From Planctomycetota bacterium (GTDB taxonomy: Bacteria > Planctomycetota > UBA8108 > UBA1146): a stretch of DNA of 64,000 nt. Where the stretch lies: contig JAAZXB010000002.1 of NCBI GenBank assembly GCA_014240375.1, positions 1 through 64,000 on the forward strand, given 5' to 3'. Numbering within the stretch: the stretch's first letter is position 1; every line of letters starts with the position of its first letter. The notes beneath the pieces were generated by a model. The model was given only the letters and a program-made list of their open reading frames with translations, searched no databases and was not told where the DNA came from. Below are positions 51,918-60,734 of this stretch, piece after piece. Position numbers and translations under genes: made by a program.

Positions 51918-53192
51918 CTAGCAGCCGGAAGCGGAGCAATCTTCAGGAGTTTGCCCATCGACCTGACCACAATCGGGGAAAGGAGCAGAGGGCATCGGGC
52001 CACTGATGAAGCGATACTGGACGATGTAGGTCGGGTCTGCGATGTCGTACTTGCTGTCTCCATTGGCATCGCGGGCAATCGCGCAACTGCTGGCAGGGCC
52101 AGAGATGAACAACTCACTGATAATCCAGATGGCGTCGGCGACATTCACATGGGCGTCACCGTTGGCATCGCCACGGATCCAATCGATCGTCACCACTGGA
52201 TTGAGGGCGATGCTACCGTCGCTGCGAAGCGCATCGAGAGATCCACCACCGACCACCACGACATTGGCCACTGCAGGAGAACCGAGGCCGTCATCCCAGG
52301 TCAGTGAAGCGGTCGCGCCGTCTTCATTCCCCGCCATGCTGCCGCCAGTCTCGTAGTCCACCGAGATCACCGTCGTCGCCGAAGGGAACGCCAGCACCTC
52401 GCCACCCGTGAAGCTGTAAACCACTCCTACAGTCCACCCTTCGGGGTAGATGTTGCTCTCGCCAAAATCAGCGTCGAACGGCAACGACAGGTTCACTGCG
52501 GTGGCCACCACCTCGGAACTGTTGCCCAGCCCCATCGAGAAGCCCTGGGTATCGTTGGGGAAAGGTGCGCCCAATCCACTGTTGTCGGTCTCAGAGATGC
52601 TGATATCGACTGAAGCGGAGGCGTTTCCATCCGCCGGATTGTAGCCGGCAGAGGCGTTTCCAGCGGCGTAGGTGTACTCCGGATCGGGAACACCGATGCA
52701 CTCGACATCACCAGAGTTCTGCACCGGAACGATTGAGGCGCCATCGACCACCACGACTGTATCCACCGTGGGTGCCCCCAGGGTGTCACAGAAGGAGACG
52801 GAAGTGCTACCCTCAGCGGTGCAGGTATAACTAGCGATGTTCAACTCGTATCCGGTTCCGTTTGTCAGGGTGGCGCACCCGACGAAGCAGATCACCACAC
52901 CAACAGTGAATCCCTCGTCAAAGACCGAACTCTGGTTGAAGTCGGGGGTACCGCCTTGATTCACGGTGGCTATGGTCGATCCGTCCGCCACACCGGTACA
53001 GGTGAGAAAGGCGGTGTCATTACAGGCTCCGTAGGACCAACCCTGCATCTCTCCACCGTTGTTGTCGAGAGTGATCGAGAGGTCTCCGCTACCGTTATTG
53101 GGAATATTGCCACTGGAGATGTTGAGGACGTAATCCTGCGCAGAAACGGTGGTCGCGACCAACAGGAATGCTGTTACTAAAAGATTTCTCAT
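51918..53192 (-). CDS. Type A cohesin-like/dockerin secreted protein 3
   Basis: 424 residues with signal peptide (LLVTAFLLVATTVSAQ). First module: NISSGNIPNNGSGDLSITLD, GWSYGACNDTAFLTCTGVAD, VVICFVGCATLTNGTGYELN, FCDTLGAPTVDTVVVVDG. Second module: GFSMGLGNSSEVVATAVNLS, EGWTVGVVYSFTGGEVLAF, DGLGSPAVANVVVVGG. Dockerin-like end: DANGDAHVNVAD and DANGDSKYDIAD, then CGQVDGQTPEDCSASGC. Its middle (about residues 20-310) is nearly the same as the adjacent gene at 53485, at protein and DNA level, with a constant offset of about 1573 bases. GAGAG precedes the ATG. Last member of a B-A-A unit. Confidence 0.82.
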   Translation of the reverse strand: MRNLLVTAFLLVATTVSAQDYVLNISSGNIPNNGSGDLSITLDNNGGEMQGWSYGACNDTAFLTCTGVADGSTIATVNQGGTPDFNQSSVFDEGFTVGVVICFVGCATLTNGTGYELNIASYTCTAEGSTSVSFCDTLGAPTVDTVVVVDGASIVPVQNSGDVECIGVPDPEYTYAAGNASAGYNPADGNASASVDISISETDNSGLGAPFPNDTQGFSMGLGNSSEVVATAVNLSLPFDADFGESNIYPEGWTVGVVYSFTGGEVLAFPSATTVISVDYETGGSMAGNEDGATASLTWDDGLGSPAVANVVVVGGGSLDALRSDGSIALNPVVTIDWIRGDANGDAHVNVADAIWIISELFISGPASSCAIARDANGDSKYDIADPTYIVQYRFISGPMPSAPFPDCGQVDGQTPEDCSASGC

Positions 53193-53484
53193 GACTCTCT
53201 TTCAACGAGTTGGCGAAGCACAGCCATCAGATACACCTCAGGAGTGTCGCGCAAATGTGATTGATATACTCATTCTCACCCATAGTGAATGGGCGAAGCC
53301 TTCGTTGCAAGCATTGCGACAAAAGCCTCGCCCAAATCTCGATTTCGCAGACAGGATTGTCATCAATGACCGCCATGGACTGCCATTTATAACTGACTCC
53401 CCAGCACTGGGCCGATCCAGGTTCCCGTGAGTGCGACCCCACTCTGACCGCGGAGTCCCGTCTCCGACCATCTAACCAGACCAT
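53193..53484. other. Gap between two near-identical type A genes
   Basis: 292 bases with no credible gene, repeat or terminator recognised. The two flanking genes are near-duplicates, but this spacer is not visibly duplicated elsewhere in the window. Confidence 0.4.
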
Positions 53485-54765
53485 CTAACCAGAGCAGGAC
53501 GATCCTTCACAATCTTCCGGTGTTTGCCCATCGACTTGACCACAACCAGGGAAAGGTGCGACCGGCATCGGTCCACCGATGAAACGGTACTGGATGACAT
53601 AGGACGGATCCCCGAGATCATACGTCCCATCGTCATTGGCATCACCGGAGATGCTGCAACTACTCGATGCTCCTCCGGTGAACAATTCCGAAATCATCCA
53701 GATCACGTCGCCAATATTGACAACACTATCGCTATTGGCGTCTCCGCGGATCCAGTCGCTGGTTACCACTGGGTTGAGAGAGATGCTCCCGTTTGACTGG
53801 GCAGCGGTCAGCGACGCACCACCGACCACCACGACATTGGCCACTGCTGGAGAACCGAGGCCGTCATCCCAGGTCAGTGAAGCGGTCGCGCCGACTTCAT
53901 TCCCCGCCATGCTGCCGCCAGTCTCGTAGTCCACCGTGATCACCGTCGTCGCTGAAGGGAACGCCAGCACCACGCCACCCGTGAAGCTGTAAACCACTCC
54001 TGCAGTCCACCCTTCGGGGTAGATGCTGGTCTCGCCAAAATCAGCGTCGAACGGCAACGACAGGTTCACTGCGGTGGCCACCACCTCGGAACTGTTGCCC
54101 AGCCCCATCGAGAAGCCCTGGGTATCGTTGGGGAAAGGTGCGCCCAATCCGCTGTTGTCGGTCTCGGCGATGGTGATATCGACTGAAGCGGAGGCGTTAC
54201 CATCCGCCGGGTTATAGCCGGCAGAGGCGTTTCCAGCACCGTAGGCGTACTCCGGATCGGGGACACCGATGCACTCGACATCACCGGAGTTCTGCACCGG
54301 AACGATCGAGGCGCCATCGACCACTACCACGGTGGCCACTGCGGGAGAACCCAGGGTGTCGCAGAAGGAGACCGAAGTACTCCCCTCCGCTGTGCAGCCA
54401 TATGTGGCGACATTCAACTCGTAACCCGTGCCTGTAGTAAGGGTTGCACACCCGGTGAAGCAGATCACCACACCCGCCGTGAAGCCCTCGTCGAAAACGG
54501 ATACCTGGTTGAAATCGGCGGCCGAGCCATTCTTGACGGTGGCTGTAGTCGATCCGTCCGCCACACCGGTACAGGTGAGAAAGGCGGTGTCATTACAGGC
54601 TCCGTAAGACCAACCCTGCAACTCTCCACCGTTGTTGTCGAGAGTGATCGAGAGTTCTCCGCTACCGTTATTGGGAATATTGCCACTGGAGATGTTGAGG
54701 ACGTAATCCTGCGCAATAACGCCGGTTGTCATCCACATGAATGCAATCACAAGTAAAAGCCGCAT
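53485..54765 (-). CDS. Type A cohesin-like/dockerin secreted protein 4
   Basis: 426 residues with signal peptide (LLLVIAFMWMTTGVIAQ). Module 1: GWSYGACNDTAFLTCTGVAD, VVICFTGCATLTTGTGYELN, FCDTLGSPAVATVVVVDG. Module 2: GFSMGLGNSSEVVATAVNLS, EGWTAGVVYSFTGGVVLAF, DGLGSPAVANVVVVGG. Dockerin-like end: DANSDSVVNIGD and DANDDGTYDLGD, then CGQVDGQTPEDCEGSSCSG. The long central part matches the gene at 51918 almost residue for residue, whereas signal peptide and dockerin differ more, so the pair arose by recent duplication or is kept alike by gene conversion. AAGGTGG precedes the ATG. The upstream type B gene is 133 bases away. Confidence 0.82.
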   Translation of the reverse strand: MRLLLVIAFMWMTTGVIAQDYVLNISSGNIPNNGSGELSITLDNNGGELQGWSYGACNDTAFLTCTGVADGSTTATVKNGSAADFNQVSVFDEGFTAGVVICFTGCATLTTGTGYELNVATYGCTAEGSTSVSFCDTLGSPAVATVVVVDGASIVPVQNSGDVECIGVPDPEYAYGAGNASAGYNPADGNASASVDITIAETDNSGLGAPFPNDTQGFSMGLGNSSEVVATAVNLSLPFDADFGETSIYPEGWTAGVVYSFTGGVVLAFPSATTVITVDYETGGSMAGNEVGATASLTWDDGLGSPAVANVVVVGGASLTAAQSNGSISLNPVVTSDWIRGDANSDSVVNIGDVIWMISELFTGGASSSCSISGDANDDGTYDLGDPSYVIQYRFIGGPMPVAPFPGCGQVDGQTPEDCEGSSCSG

Positions 54766-54898
54766 GATCAGTCCACCTTATTATTGAGCACGCCGTCTTT
54801 TCGATCCAGCAAGCGTGCGAGTTGAATGAAAACCAATAATCCGCCGCAGTACCCCAGCATCATCGCTCGAGCAAGGTGCCGATCCAAAATTTAAATCG

Positions 54899-56305
54899 CT
54901 ATCCACAATTGGTGTCGTCGCTGTCGCAAATAGGCAGAGCATCACCGGTCGGATCCGCTCCGTCACTGTAAGGACCTGGAGCCGCTGGGCTGATCCCGAA
55001 CTTGAAGAGCCAGTTGAGCAGGAAGACTGAATCAGCCATGTTCAACAGACCATCATCATTGGTATCACATGCATCGGGGCATAAGATCTCATAGTTACCG
55101 AACTGATTCGCCAGAATCGAGGCCGCATCCGCCAGATCCGCCAGATCATCACTATTACAATCGCCGCGCTGGAAGATCTCTTCCGGCACCACCAGGACCG
55201 AGGTGTCATTCCGCTCGTAGATCTGGATCGACTGAAAATCGATGACCACGTTGTTATAGAGGGTGACCGAGCCAGTACCGTTGATCCCGTTACACCAGTT
55301 GATTTCCTGGGCAACGTCGCATTCTGCGGTGTCATCGACAGTCACCGACAAACAACCGATCAGCAGCCGACCCGCATTGAGGTCAGCAGTCTGCGGCATC
55401 GTTTGACCTTCAAATGGAGGCAGCGCATCGAGCAGGAATGCCACGACTAGCTCACAAGCATCTCCGTCTGAAGGATCATCGTCGATCTGGACGGCGAGAT
55501 ACTCGACACCGATCTCCTCGACGATCGATCCGTTCCAATCCCAATCGGATCCCACGGTCAGATCGCAGTCGTAGCAGGCCGTCATCGTCATTCCCTGGAT
55601 GTTGTCATCGGCGTCCGCATAGTAGAAACAGAGCGATCCGGTTTGACCGTGGAATGCCGCATTTCCCTCGGTGTTGTCGAATTCCGTCTCCATCCAGAGC
55701 ACCGTATCCTCCGATGGAATCGCCACCGGATCACAGGTGAAGGTTCCATCATGGAGAGTCGGCCAGACTGACAATCCACCGGAAACGGAAACGTTGGAAA
55801 GAGCCGGAAACCCATAGAAGCCATCCATGAAGGTCAGTGCCGTGGTCTCCGACGGAGGAACTGGGTCCCCTTCAAAATACAGCACAGCATTATTACAATT
55901 GTAATTGTAATTCGCCGCATGAATCTCTGCGCTCGCAGGAATAGCCTGACCATCATAGGGCGCATTGAAATCGAGCACGACTCCGATGGTCCCGCCATCT
56001 GCGTAGACAGAAGGAACCACAAACTCTGCACCCGACAGTTCGGTGTCCGTTCCAGTGATATCCACTCCACTGAGGGTAATCGCTGCCGGATCATGCGACA
56101 TCGAGATCACGAATCCCTGGACATCCGCTGAACTATCGATCAGCACCCTGACTGCACTTCCACCTGTCGAGGGCGCGGAGACGCTCTCGGCCGTGAAGGA
56201 CGCATCGGTGCCTCCCGCCAAGGAGACCGAACTGATCAGCACCATTGCGAAACAAACTGCACCAATACAGGACACACTCCTCTGTTCAATAACTCGCATC
56301 TTCAT
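54899..56305 (-). CDS. Type B cohesin-like/dockerin secreted protein 2 (short, two modules)
   Basis: 468 residues with signal peptide (CIGAVCFAMVLISSVSLAG). Unlike other type B members it lacks module B1: it begins with B2 (RVLIDSSADVQGFVISMSHD, ALSNVSVSGGLSV) and continues with B3 (DTVLWMETEFD, LCFYYADADDNIQGMTMTAC, CELVVAFLLDALPPFEGQTM, VTLYNNVVIDFQSIQIYERN). Dockerin-like end: DCNSDDLADLAD and DTNDDGLLNMAD, then LPICDSDDTNCG. An ATG at 56305 or 56299 fits; GGGAAGAGG lies just upstream. It is the first gene of a B-A-A unit. An Asn/Tyr repeat (NYNYNCN) in B2 comes from an ATTGTA-type DNA repeat near 55893-55910. Confidence 0.8.
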   Translation of the reverse strand: MKMRVIEQRSVSCIGAVCFAMVLISSVSLAGGTDASFTAESVSAPSTGGSAVRVLIDSSADVQGFVISMSHDPAAITLSGVDITGTDTELSGAEFVVPSVYADGGTIGVVLDFNAPYDGQAIPASAEIHAANYNYNCNNAVLYFEGDPVPPSETTALTFMDGFYGFPALSNVSVSGGLSVWPTLHDGTFTCDPVAIPSEDTVLWMETEFDNTEGNAAFHGQTGSLCFYYADADDNIQGMTMTACYDCDLTVGSDWDWNGSIVEEIGVEYLAVQIDDDPSDGDACELVVAFLLDALPPFEGQTMPQTADLNAGRLLIGCLSVTVDDTAECDVAQEINWCNGINGTGSVTLYNNVVIDFQSIQIYERNDTSVLVVPEEIFQRGDCNSDDLADLADAASILANQFGNYEILCPDACDTNDDGLLNMADSVFLLNWLFKFGISPAAPGPYSDGADPTGDALPICDSDDTNCG

Positions 56306-56417
56306 ACACCTCTTCCCAATTAACGTTCTCATATTTTCCGAACAATTCACTCACGGGGTTCCAGCTCAAGATCGGTACTATCAAATCCTGATACTGGCCA
56401 CCTCAAAACACACCCCA

Positions 56418-57761
56418 TCAGGGACAACTGTTAAAACTCACGCAATCTGCAGGTGTCTGCCCAGCTCTGATACCACAGCTTCCAAATGGTGCTGCGGGTG
56501 CAGGGCCACTGAGAAAAACATAGGTTGCGGTGTACACGGCATCTGCTGCATCGTTCAATCCATCCGCATTTGAATCATCCGCGCTGGCGCAATCGGTGAC
56601 AGCCCCACCGCCGAACATCTCGGATAGCATCCAGATGATGTCTGCAATGTTGATCACACCATCATCATTTGAATCACCACGCTGGAATGGGATGGTCACT
56701 GTGCCGACGAATTCGATCGACCCATCGGTGAAATTGGGTGCATAACTTCCACCCCCAAAGACCACCACGTTCGACACCGGCGGACTGCCGGTGGAATTGT
56801 TCCACACCAACGCAGTCGTCGTGGCGCCCTCGATCCCGGCGAGGGCCGTCGAATTTCCGTCATATTCAACAGAAACCACCTCGGTGGCGACGTCGAAGAA
56901 GGCGGTCACGGAACCTGCGAATGAATACACCACGCCCAGGGTCCATGCATCCGGGTAGAGGTTCGACTCTGCAAAATCAGGATCGAAGCCAAGACTGGTG
57001 GTGACGGCTGTCGGAGTGATCAGCGCTCCGTCGCTGCCGCACCCCATCGAAAATCCCTGCGTCTCATTGGGGAAATTTGCGCCCTGGGAACTGTTATCCT
57101 GCTCCTGGATGGAGAAGCCAACCGTCACCGAAAGGCCACCGATTCCAGCACCAGCCGGATAGTTATTGCCCGAAGAACTGCCACCCAGGTAGTTCCACTC
57201 CGGCTCGGGGACGTCGATCACGGTGATCGTCCCTGAGTTCTCCCCAGCAGGGGCGATCGATCCGCCGTTGACCACCACGACATCCGCAACCGGCGGTGAT
57301 CCAAGGACCCCACCGCAGTAGTCCACCGAATAGTCACCAGGTGCAACACCGCCAGCGACGGTGTAATCCGCAGTGGCCATCAGAAATCCAGTGGTCCCAC
57401 TCGCAACCACACAGCAACCGATGAAATCGATCACCACGCCCTGCGTCCAGCCTCCAGGATAGATGGATGTCTCGTTAAAACTCGCCGGATCGCCATTACT
57501 GACGGTCGAGGTGCTATTGGCAGCACCACCGCCATCTCCGATGTTCGACACGGTCGCCACCGTCTCGTCGTGGCAAATTCCCCAGGACCATCCGCTGATA
57601 TCGCCGCCACCGTTGTCGAGGGTGGCAGACAGATTCACGGTCCCCCCGGCCGCAGTCGCATCGCTACTCATGTTGTAGGTCGCACCGCCACCCGCAAGCG
57701 CCGTGTCTACCGAAAAGCAGCCGAGACCCAGTAGCACACTTATAAATACACCTATCCTCAT
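56418..57761 (-). CDS. Type A cohesin-like/dockerin secreted protein 5 (divergent)
   Basis: 447 residues with signal peptide (IGVFISVLLGLGCFSVDTAL). Module 1: GWSWGICHDETVATVSNIGD, VIDFIGCCVVASGTTGFLMA, VDYCGGVLGSPPVADVVVVN; module 2: GFSMGCGSDGALITPTAVTT, AWTLGVVYSFAGSVTAFFDV, STGSPPVSNVVVFGGGSY. Dockerin-like end: DSNDDGVINIAD and DSNADGLNDAAD, then CGIRAGQTPADCVSFNSCP. It is the most divergent type A member: Cys positions in module 1 are partly rearranged (CC in place of CFTGC). It lies 177 bases after the type B gene at 57939. No terminator was recognised behind it. The ATG at 57761 is preferred; the frame is open to 57869. Confidence 0.78.
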   Translation of the reverse strand: MRIGVFISVLLGLGCFSVDTALAGGGATYNMSSDATAAGGTVNLSATLDNGGGDISGWSWGICHDETVATVSNIGDGGGAANSTSTVSNGDPASFNETSIYPGGWTQGVVIDFIGCCVVASGTTGFLMATADYTVAGGVAPGDYSVDYCGGVLGSPPVADVVVVNGGSIAPAGENSGTITVIDVPEPEWNYLGGSSSGNNYPAGAGIGGLSVTVGFSIQEQDNSSQGANFPNETQGFSMGCGSDGALITPTAVTTSLGFDPDFAESNLYPDAWTLGVVYSFAGSVTAFFDVATEVVSVEYDGNSTALAGIEGATTTALVWNNSTGSPPVSNVVVFGGGSYAPNFTDGSIEFVGTVTIPFQRGDSNDDGVINIADIIWMLSEMFGGGAVTDCASADDSNADGLNDAADAVYTATYVFLSGPAPAAPFGSCGIRAGQTPADCVSFNSCP

Positions 57762-57938
57762 AATCTCTTCGCTTTCGATGCTAGAGGCGACTCTTCCTCG
57801 CCTTGGCCCACTTAAATTTACAGTTCCCAACCTGTTTTTATCCTGAGCGGAATTTCTTCCTCCCCACAACTTGTTGCAGGGTTAGTGCCCCCAGAATTCA
57901 CGACTTCGGTGAATCCTGGGAGACCCAACTCAAGTCCA

Positions 57939-59798
57939 TTATCCGCAATTCGTATCGCCGCCGTCACAATCGGGCAGCGAATCAACGGTTGGATCCTCAC
58001 CCTCATCGAATGGTCCTGGAACTGCCGGGACGTCTCCAAAATTGAAGAGCCAGTTCAGCAGAAACACGGGATCTGCCATGTTCAACAGGCCATCGTCGTT
58101 GCTGTCGCAGGCATCGGAACAGTTGACATCATAGTTTCCGAACTGATTGGCCAGCATCGCTGCCGCATCCGCGAGGTCTGTCTTGTCGTCGTCGTTGCAA
58201 TCGCCACGCTTGAATGCCTTAGCCGATTTCACCACGATGACGGTGTCGTCTCGCTCATACTCCTGAATCGACTGGAAGTTGATGACAACGTTGTTGTAGA
58301 GGTTGACGCTTCCGGTTCCGTTGATGTCGTTGCACCAGTTGAACTCGAGAATATCCTCACAAGCAGCGGTTTCGGCGATGGTGACAGGGAGACAACCGAT
58401 CAGCAAACGGTCAAGAACCCCGGTCTGCGGAAGAGTCTGTCCATCGAAGGGCGGCAAGGCATCCAGCAGGATGGCCACTACCAGTTCACACCCATCTCCA
58501 TCGGTATCCGAGTTGTCAGTCTGAACCGCAAGGTATTCGACTCCTACTGCTTCAACGATGGAACCGCCCCAACTCCAGAGTGGATCCACAGTTGCGTCGC
58601 AGCTGAAACAAGCGGTCATCGTCATACCCTGGATGTTGTCGGTCGGGTCAGCGTAGTAGAAGCAAAGGGCACCCGTTTCTCCGGCATACCCCATCGAATC
58701 GCGAAAATCGGTTTCCATCCAGAGCACTGTATCCTCTGAAGGAACCGCTGACGGTGGAGTCGTGAAGGCACCATTCACCACATCGGGCGCTATGGAAAGA
58801 CCACCCGAGACCACGATGTTGTTGAGCGGAGGGAGTCCAAACTCCCCATCGACGAAGGTGAGATTGGCGACCTGGTCCGCAGGAATCGGATCCCCTTCGA
58901 TGTAAATCTCAACGGTGTCAGAGTAATTGAAGTTGGCAATGTGAGTGTCTACACCCGCAGCGATCGTTTGCCCGTCGAAGGGCGCCACGAAGTCGAGGAC
59001 CACTCCCACGGTGCCCCCGTTGCTGTAGGTATTGATCGCAGTGAACTCCGCGCCAGCAGCGTCGGTTGCCGATCCGCTGAGGTCGATAGATCCGAGAGCA
59101 ATCTCGGTCTCCACGTGGGTGATCGAGAGGACAAAGCCCTGGGTCTCCCCTGAATTCTCCAGCAGCACTCTCACCGATCCATTGCCGTTCGAGTCGGCGG
59201 TGGCGTCCTCGATGGTCAGAGTTGCCGGAGGAGGAGCTCCGATACTCATCGCTGTGGTGTCCCCGTTGAGGCAGAGGCCATTGTTCGCTCCGACTGCTTG
59301 GCCATTTTGAACCATGATGTTGTCGAGTGCCGGGGAGTTAAACGCACCATCGACAAAATCGAAGCCGGTCACCGATGGGGGATCTCCCTGGTTCAGGACC
59401 AGCACCGACTGCGCGGTGAAGTTCGCGATGCTCTGGTTTGAGCCCACTGCAATCTTTTGAGAATCGAAGGGTGCCGCAGCATCCAGAACCACTCCCAGTG
59501 TGAAACCGCTTCCCAGGATCTCGGGGACCACCAGTTCAGCCCCGGAACTCTCCGTGACGGTTCCGTCAATCGACAGACCTGTAATCGCCACGAGCGAGTT
59601 GTCGTAGCTGATGGCCACGACGAAGCCTTCGACTTCCTGGTCATTGGTCATCTCGACCCCGAAGTCAGCACTGCCCAATCCTTGTACCGATTGCCCCCCG
59701 CCTGTAACGGTGAAGCAGTTATCAGCATGGGCCACACCAAGGCTGGCCACGCAAACCAGCGCGACTAAAATTGCTGTATGTAACTTAATAGTTGCCAT
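57939..59798 (-). CDS. Type B cohesin-like/dockerin secreted protein 3
   Basis: 619 residues with signal peptide (KLHTAILVALVCVASLGVAH). Three modules: B1 (VEGFVVAISYDNSLVAITGL, ALDNIMVQNGQAVGA), B2 (TQGFVLSITHVETEIALGSI, PLNNIVVSGGLSI) and B3 (DTVLWMETDFRD, LCFYYADPTDNIQGMTMTAC, CELVVAILLDALPPFDGQTL, VNLYNNVVINFQSIQEYERD). Dockerin-like end: DCNDDDKTDLAD and DSNDDGLLNMAD, then LPDCDGGDTNCG. GGAGGG lies 8 bases before the ATG; the frame to 59846 is not needed. It heads a unit with the type A gene at 56418. B2 has HVE where other modules have HD, a change at the end of the signature strand. Confidence 0.8.
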   Translation of the reverse strand: MATIKLHTAILVALVCVASLGVAHADNCFTVTGGGQSVQGLGSADFGVEMTNDQEVEGFVVAISYDNSLVAITGLSIDGTVTESSGAELVVPEILGSGFTLGVVLDAAAPFDSQKIAVGSNQSIANFTAQSVLVLNQGDPPSVTGFDFVDGAFNSPALDNIMVQNGQAVGANNGLCLNGDTTAMSIGAPPPATLTIEDATADSNGNGSVRVLLENSGETQGFVLSITHVETEIALGSIDLSGSATDAAGAEFTAINTYSNGGTVGVVLDFVAPFDGQTIAAGVDTHIANFNYSDTVEIYIEGDPIPADQVANLTFVDGEFGLPPLNNIVVSGGLSIAPDVVNGAFTTPPSAVPSEDTVLWMETDFRDSMGYAGETGALCFYYADPTDNIQGMTMTACFSCDATVDPLWSWGGSIVEAVGVEYLAVQTDNSDTDGDGCELVVAILLDALPPFDGQTLPQTGVLDRLLIGCLPVTIAETAACEDILEFNWCNDINGTGSVNLYNNVVINFQSIQEYERDDTVIVVKSAKAFKRGDCNDDDKTDLADAAAMLANQFGNYDVNCSDACDSNDDGLLNMADPVFLLNWLFNFGDVPAVPGPFDEGEDPTVDSLPDCDGGDTNCG

Positions 59799-60428
59799 CG
59801 AGTTTCCCTCCTCAAGGAATTTCATGGGGCCACTGGCGAATTCCATCTCCGCTTCAGATTCGAAGCGATCGAGAAATCAGCGAACTGACCGTTTCTTCAA
59901 AAGTCCCAAATTATTGACTTACCCAGCCCATGGATCCCGAACTCTCGGGATCGCAATGGATAAGAAGCGTTGGAAAGTTTGTGCCGATAATGATCGGCCA
60001 AACAAAACCACATCTCCTCAACACACCCACACCACACGTTTAAAAATAGGGCCTGGTTACCGATTGGCTTCAAGGCGCTGTTCTTCGCAAGGACGACACC
60101 ACTCACTCGGATTATCGGTCTTGCATGCTGGTGGCGAATCCACCCGATCTTGACCAAGACTCTTCTTCTTGACTGAACTGTCTATCCTGTACATCCCTAA
60201 CGATAGACGCATTTCTACGTCTTCACAATTGACTTATTTTCGGCTCCAGGAGCAAAACAAGCCGCGAAAAGACGCTCTCAGCCCCCCCCCCTTTCGCGAC
60301 CTTAACCTGTTTCAAAATGGTCCTTTATCCCCAATCCACCCATCGACCACACCCGCTTTCGGAGCGGCTTTGTCGGGAACGAGCTGAAAAAATCTAGTTC
60401 TAGAAACTCGGGAATCACCCAAATTTGA
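59799..60428. other. Leader region of the 57.9 kb unit
   Basis: 630 bases without a credible gene, preceding the ATG at 59798 on the minus strand. It contains a run of nine or more C near 60280 and AT-rich stretches. No tRNA or other RNA gene was recognised. The adjacent 16-bp repeat array is listed separately. Confidence 0.45.
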
Positions 60429-60616
60429 GGGATCTGACGAGGGAGGGAACTGACGGATGAGGGAACTGACGGAAGAGGGAACTGACGGAAGAGGGAACTG
60501 ACGGAAGAGGGATCTGACGGAAGAGGGATCTGACGGAAGAGGGAACTGACGGAAGAGGGATCTGACGGAAGAGGGATCTGACGGAAGAGGGATCTGACGG
60601 AAGAGGGATCTGACGA
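60429..60616. repeat. 16-bp tandem repeat array, about 11.75 copies
   Basis: The unit is GGGAACTGACGGAAGA or GGGATCTGACGGAAGA (two variants, AAC or ATC). Units are exactly 16 bases apart from 60429 to 60604, followed by a 12-base partial copy. No spacers exist, so it is not a CRISPR array. It lies 44 bases beyond the terminator of the type A gene at 60735 in the direction of its transcription. A GA-dinucleotide run follows at about 60645-60660. Confidence 0.95.
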
Positions 60617-60660
60617 CTGGAGCCCAAAGAGGGCCACTTGAGAAGAGAGAGAGAGAGAGA

Positions 60661-60700
60661 AAAAAAAAGCCACCTTGTCGTCAGCGCGACAAGGTGGCTT
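60661..60700 (-). terminator. Rho-independent terminator of the 60.7-63.5 kb unit
   Basis: On the minus strand GCCACCTTGTCG, a short loop, CGACAAGGTGGC, then eight T. Starts 35 bases after the type A stop at 60735. One of the strongest hairpins in the window. Confidence 0.95.
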
Positions 60701-60734
60701 CTAGTGGCTCAAATTTTGACTACATCAAGAATCT

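Noticed and set aside
60302-60673. Open frame of 123 codons made of repeated SLFRQIPLPSDPS-like segments
   Set aside because: It results from translating the 16-bp non-coding tandem repeat; no start context and it lies across a terminator.
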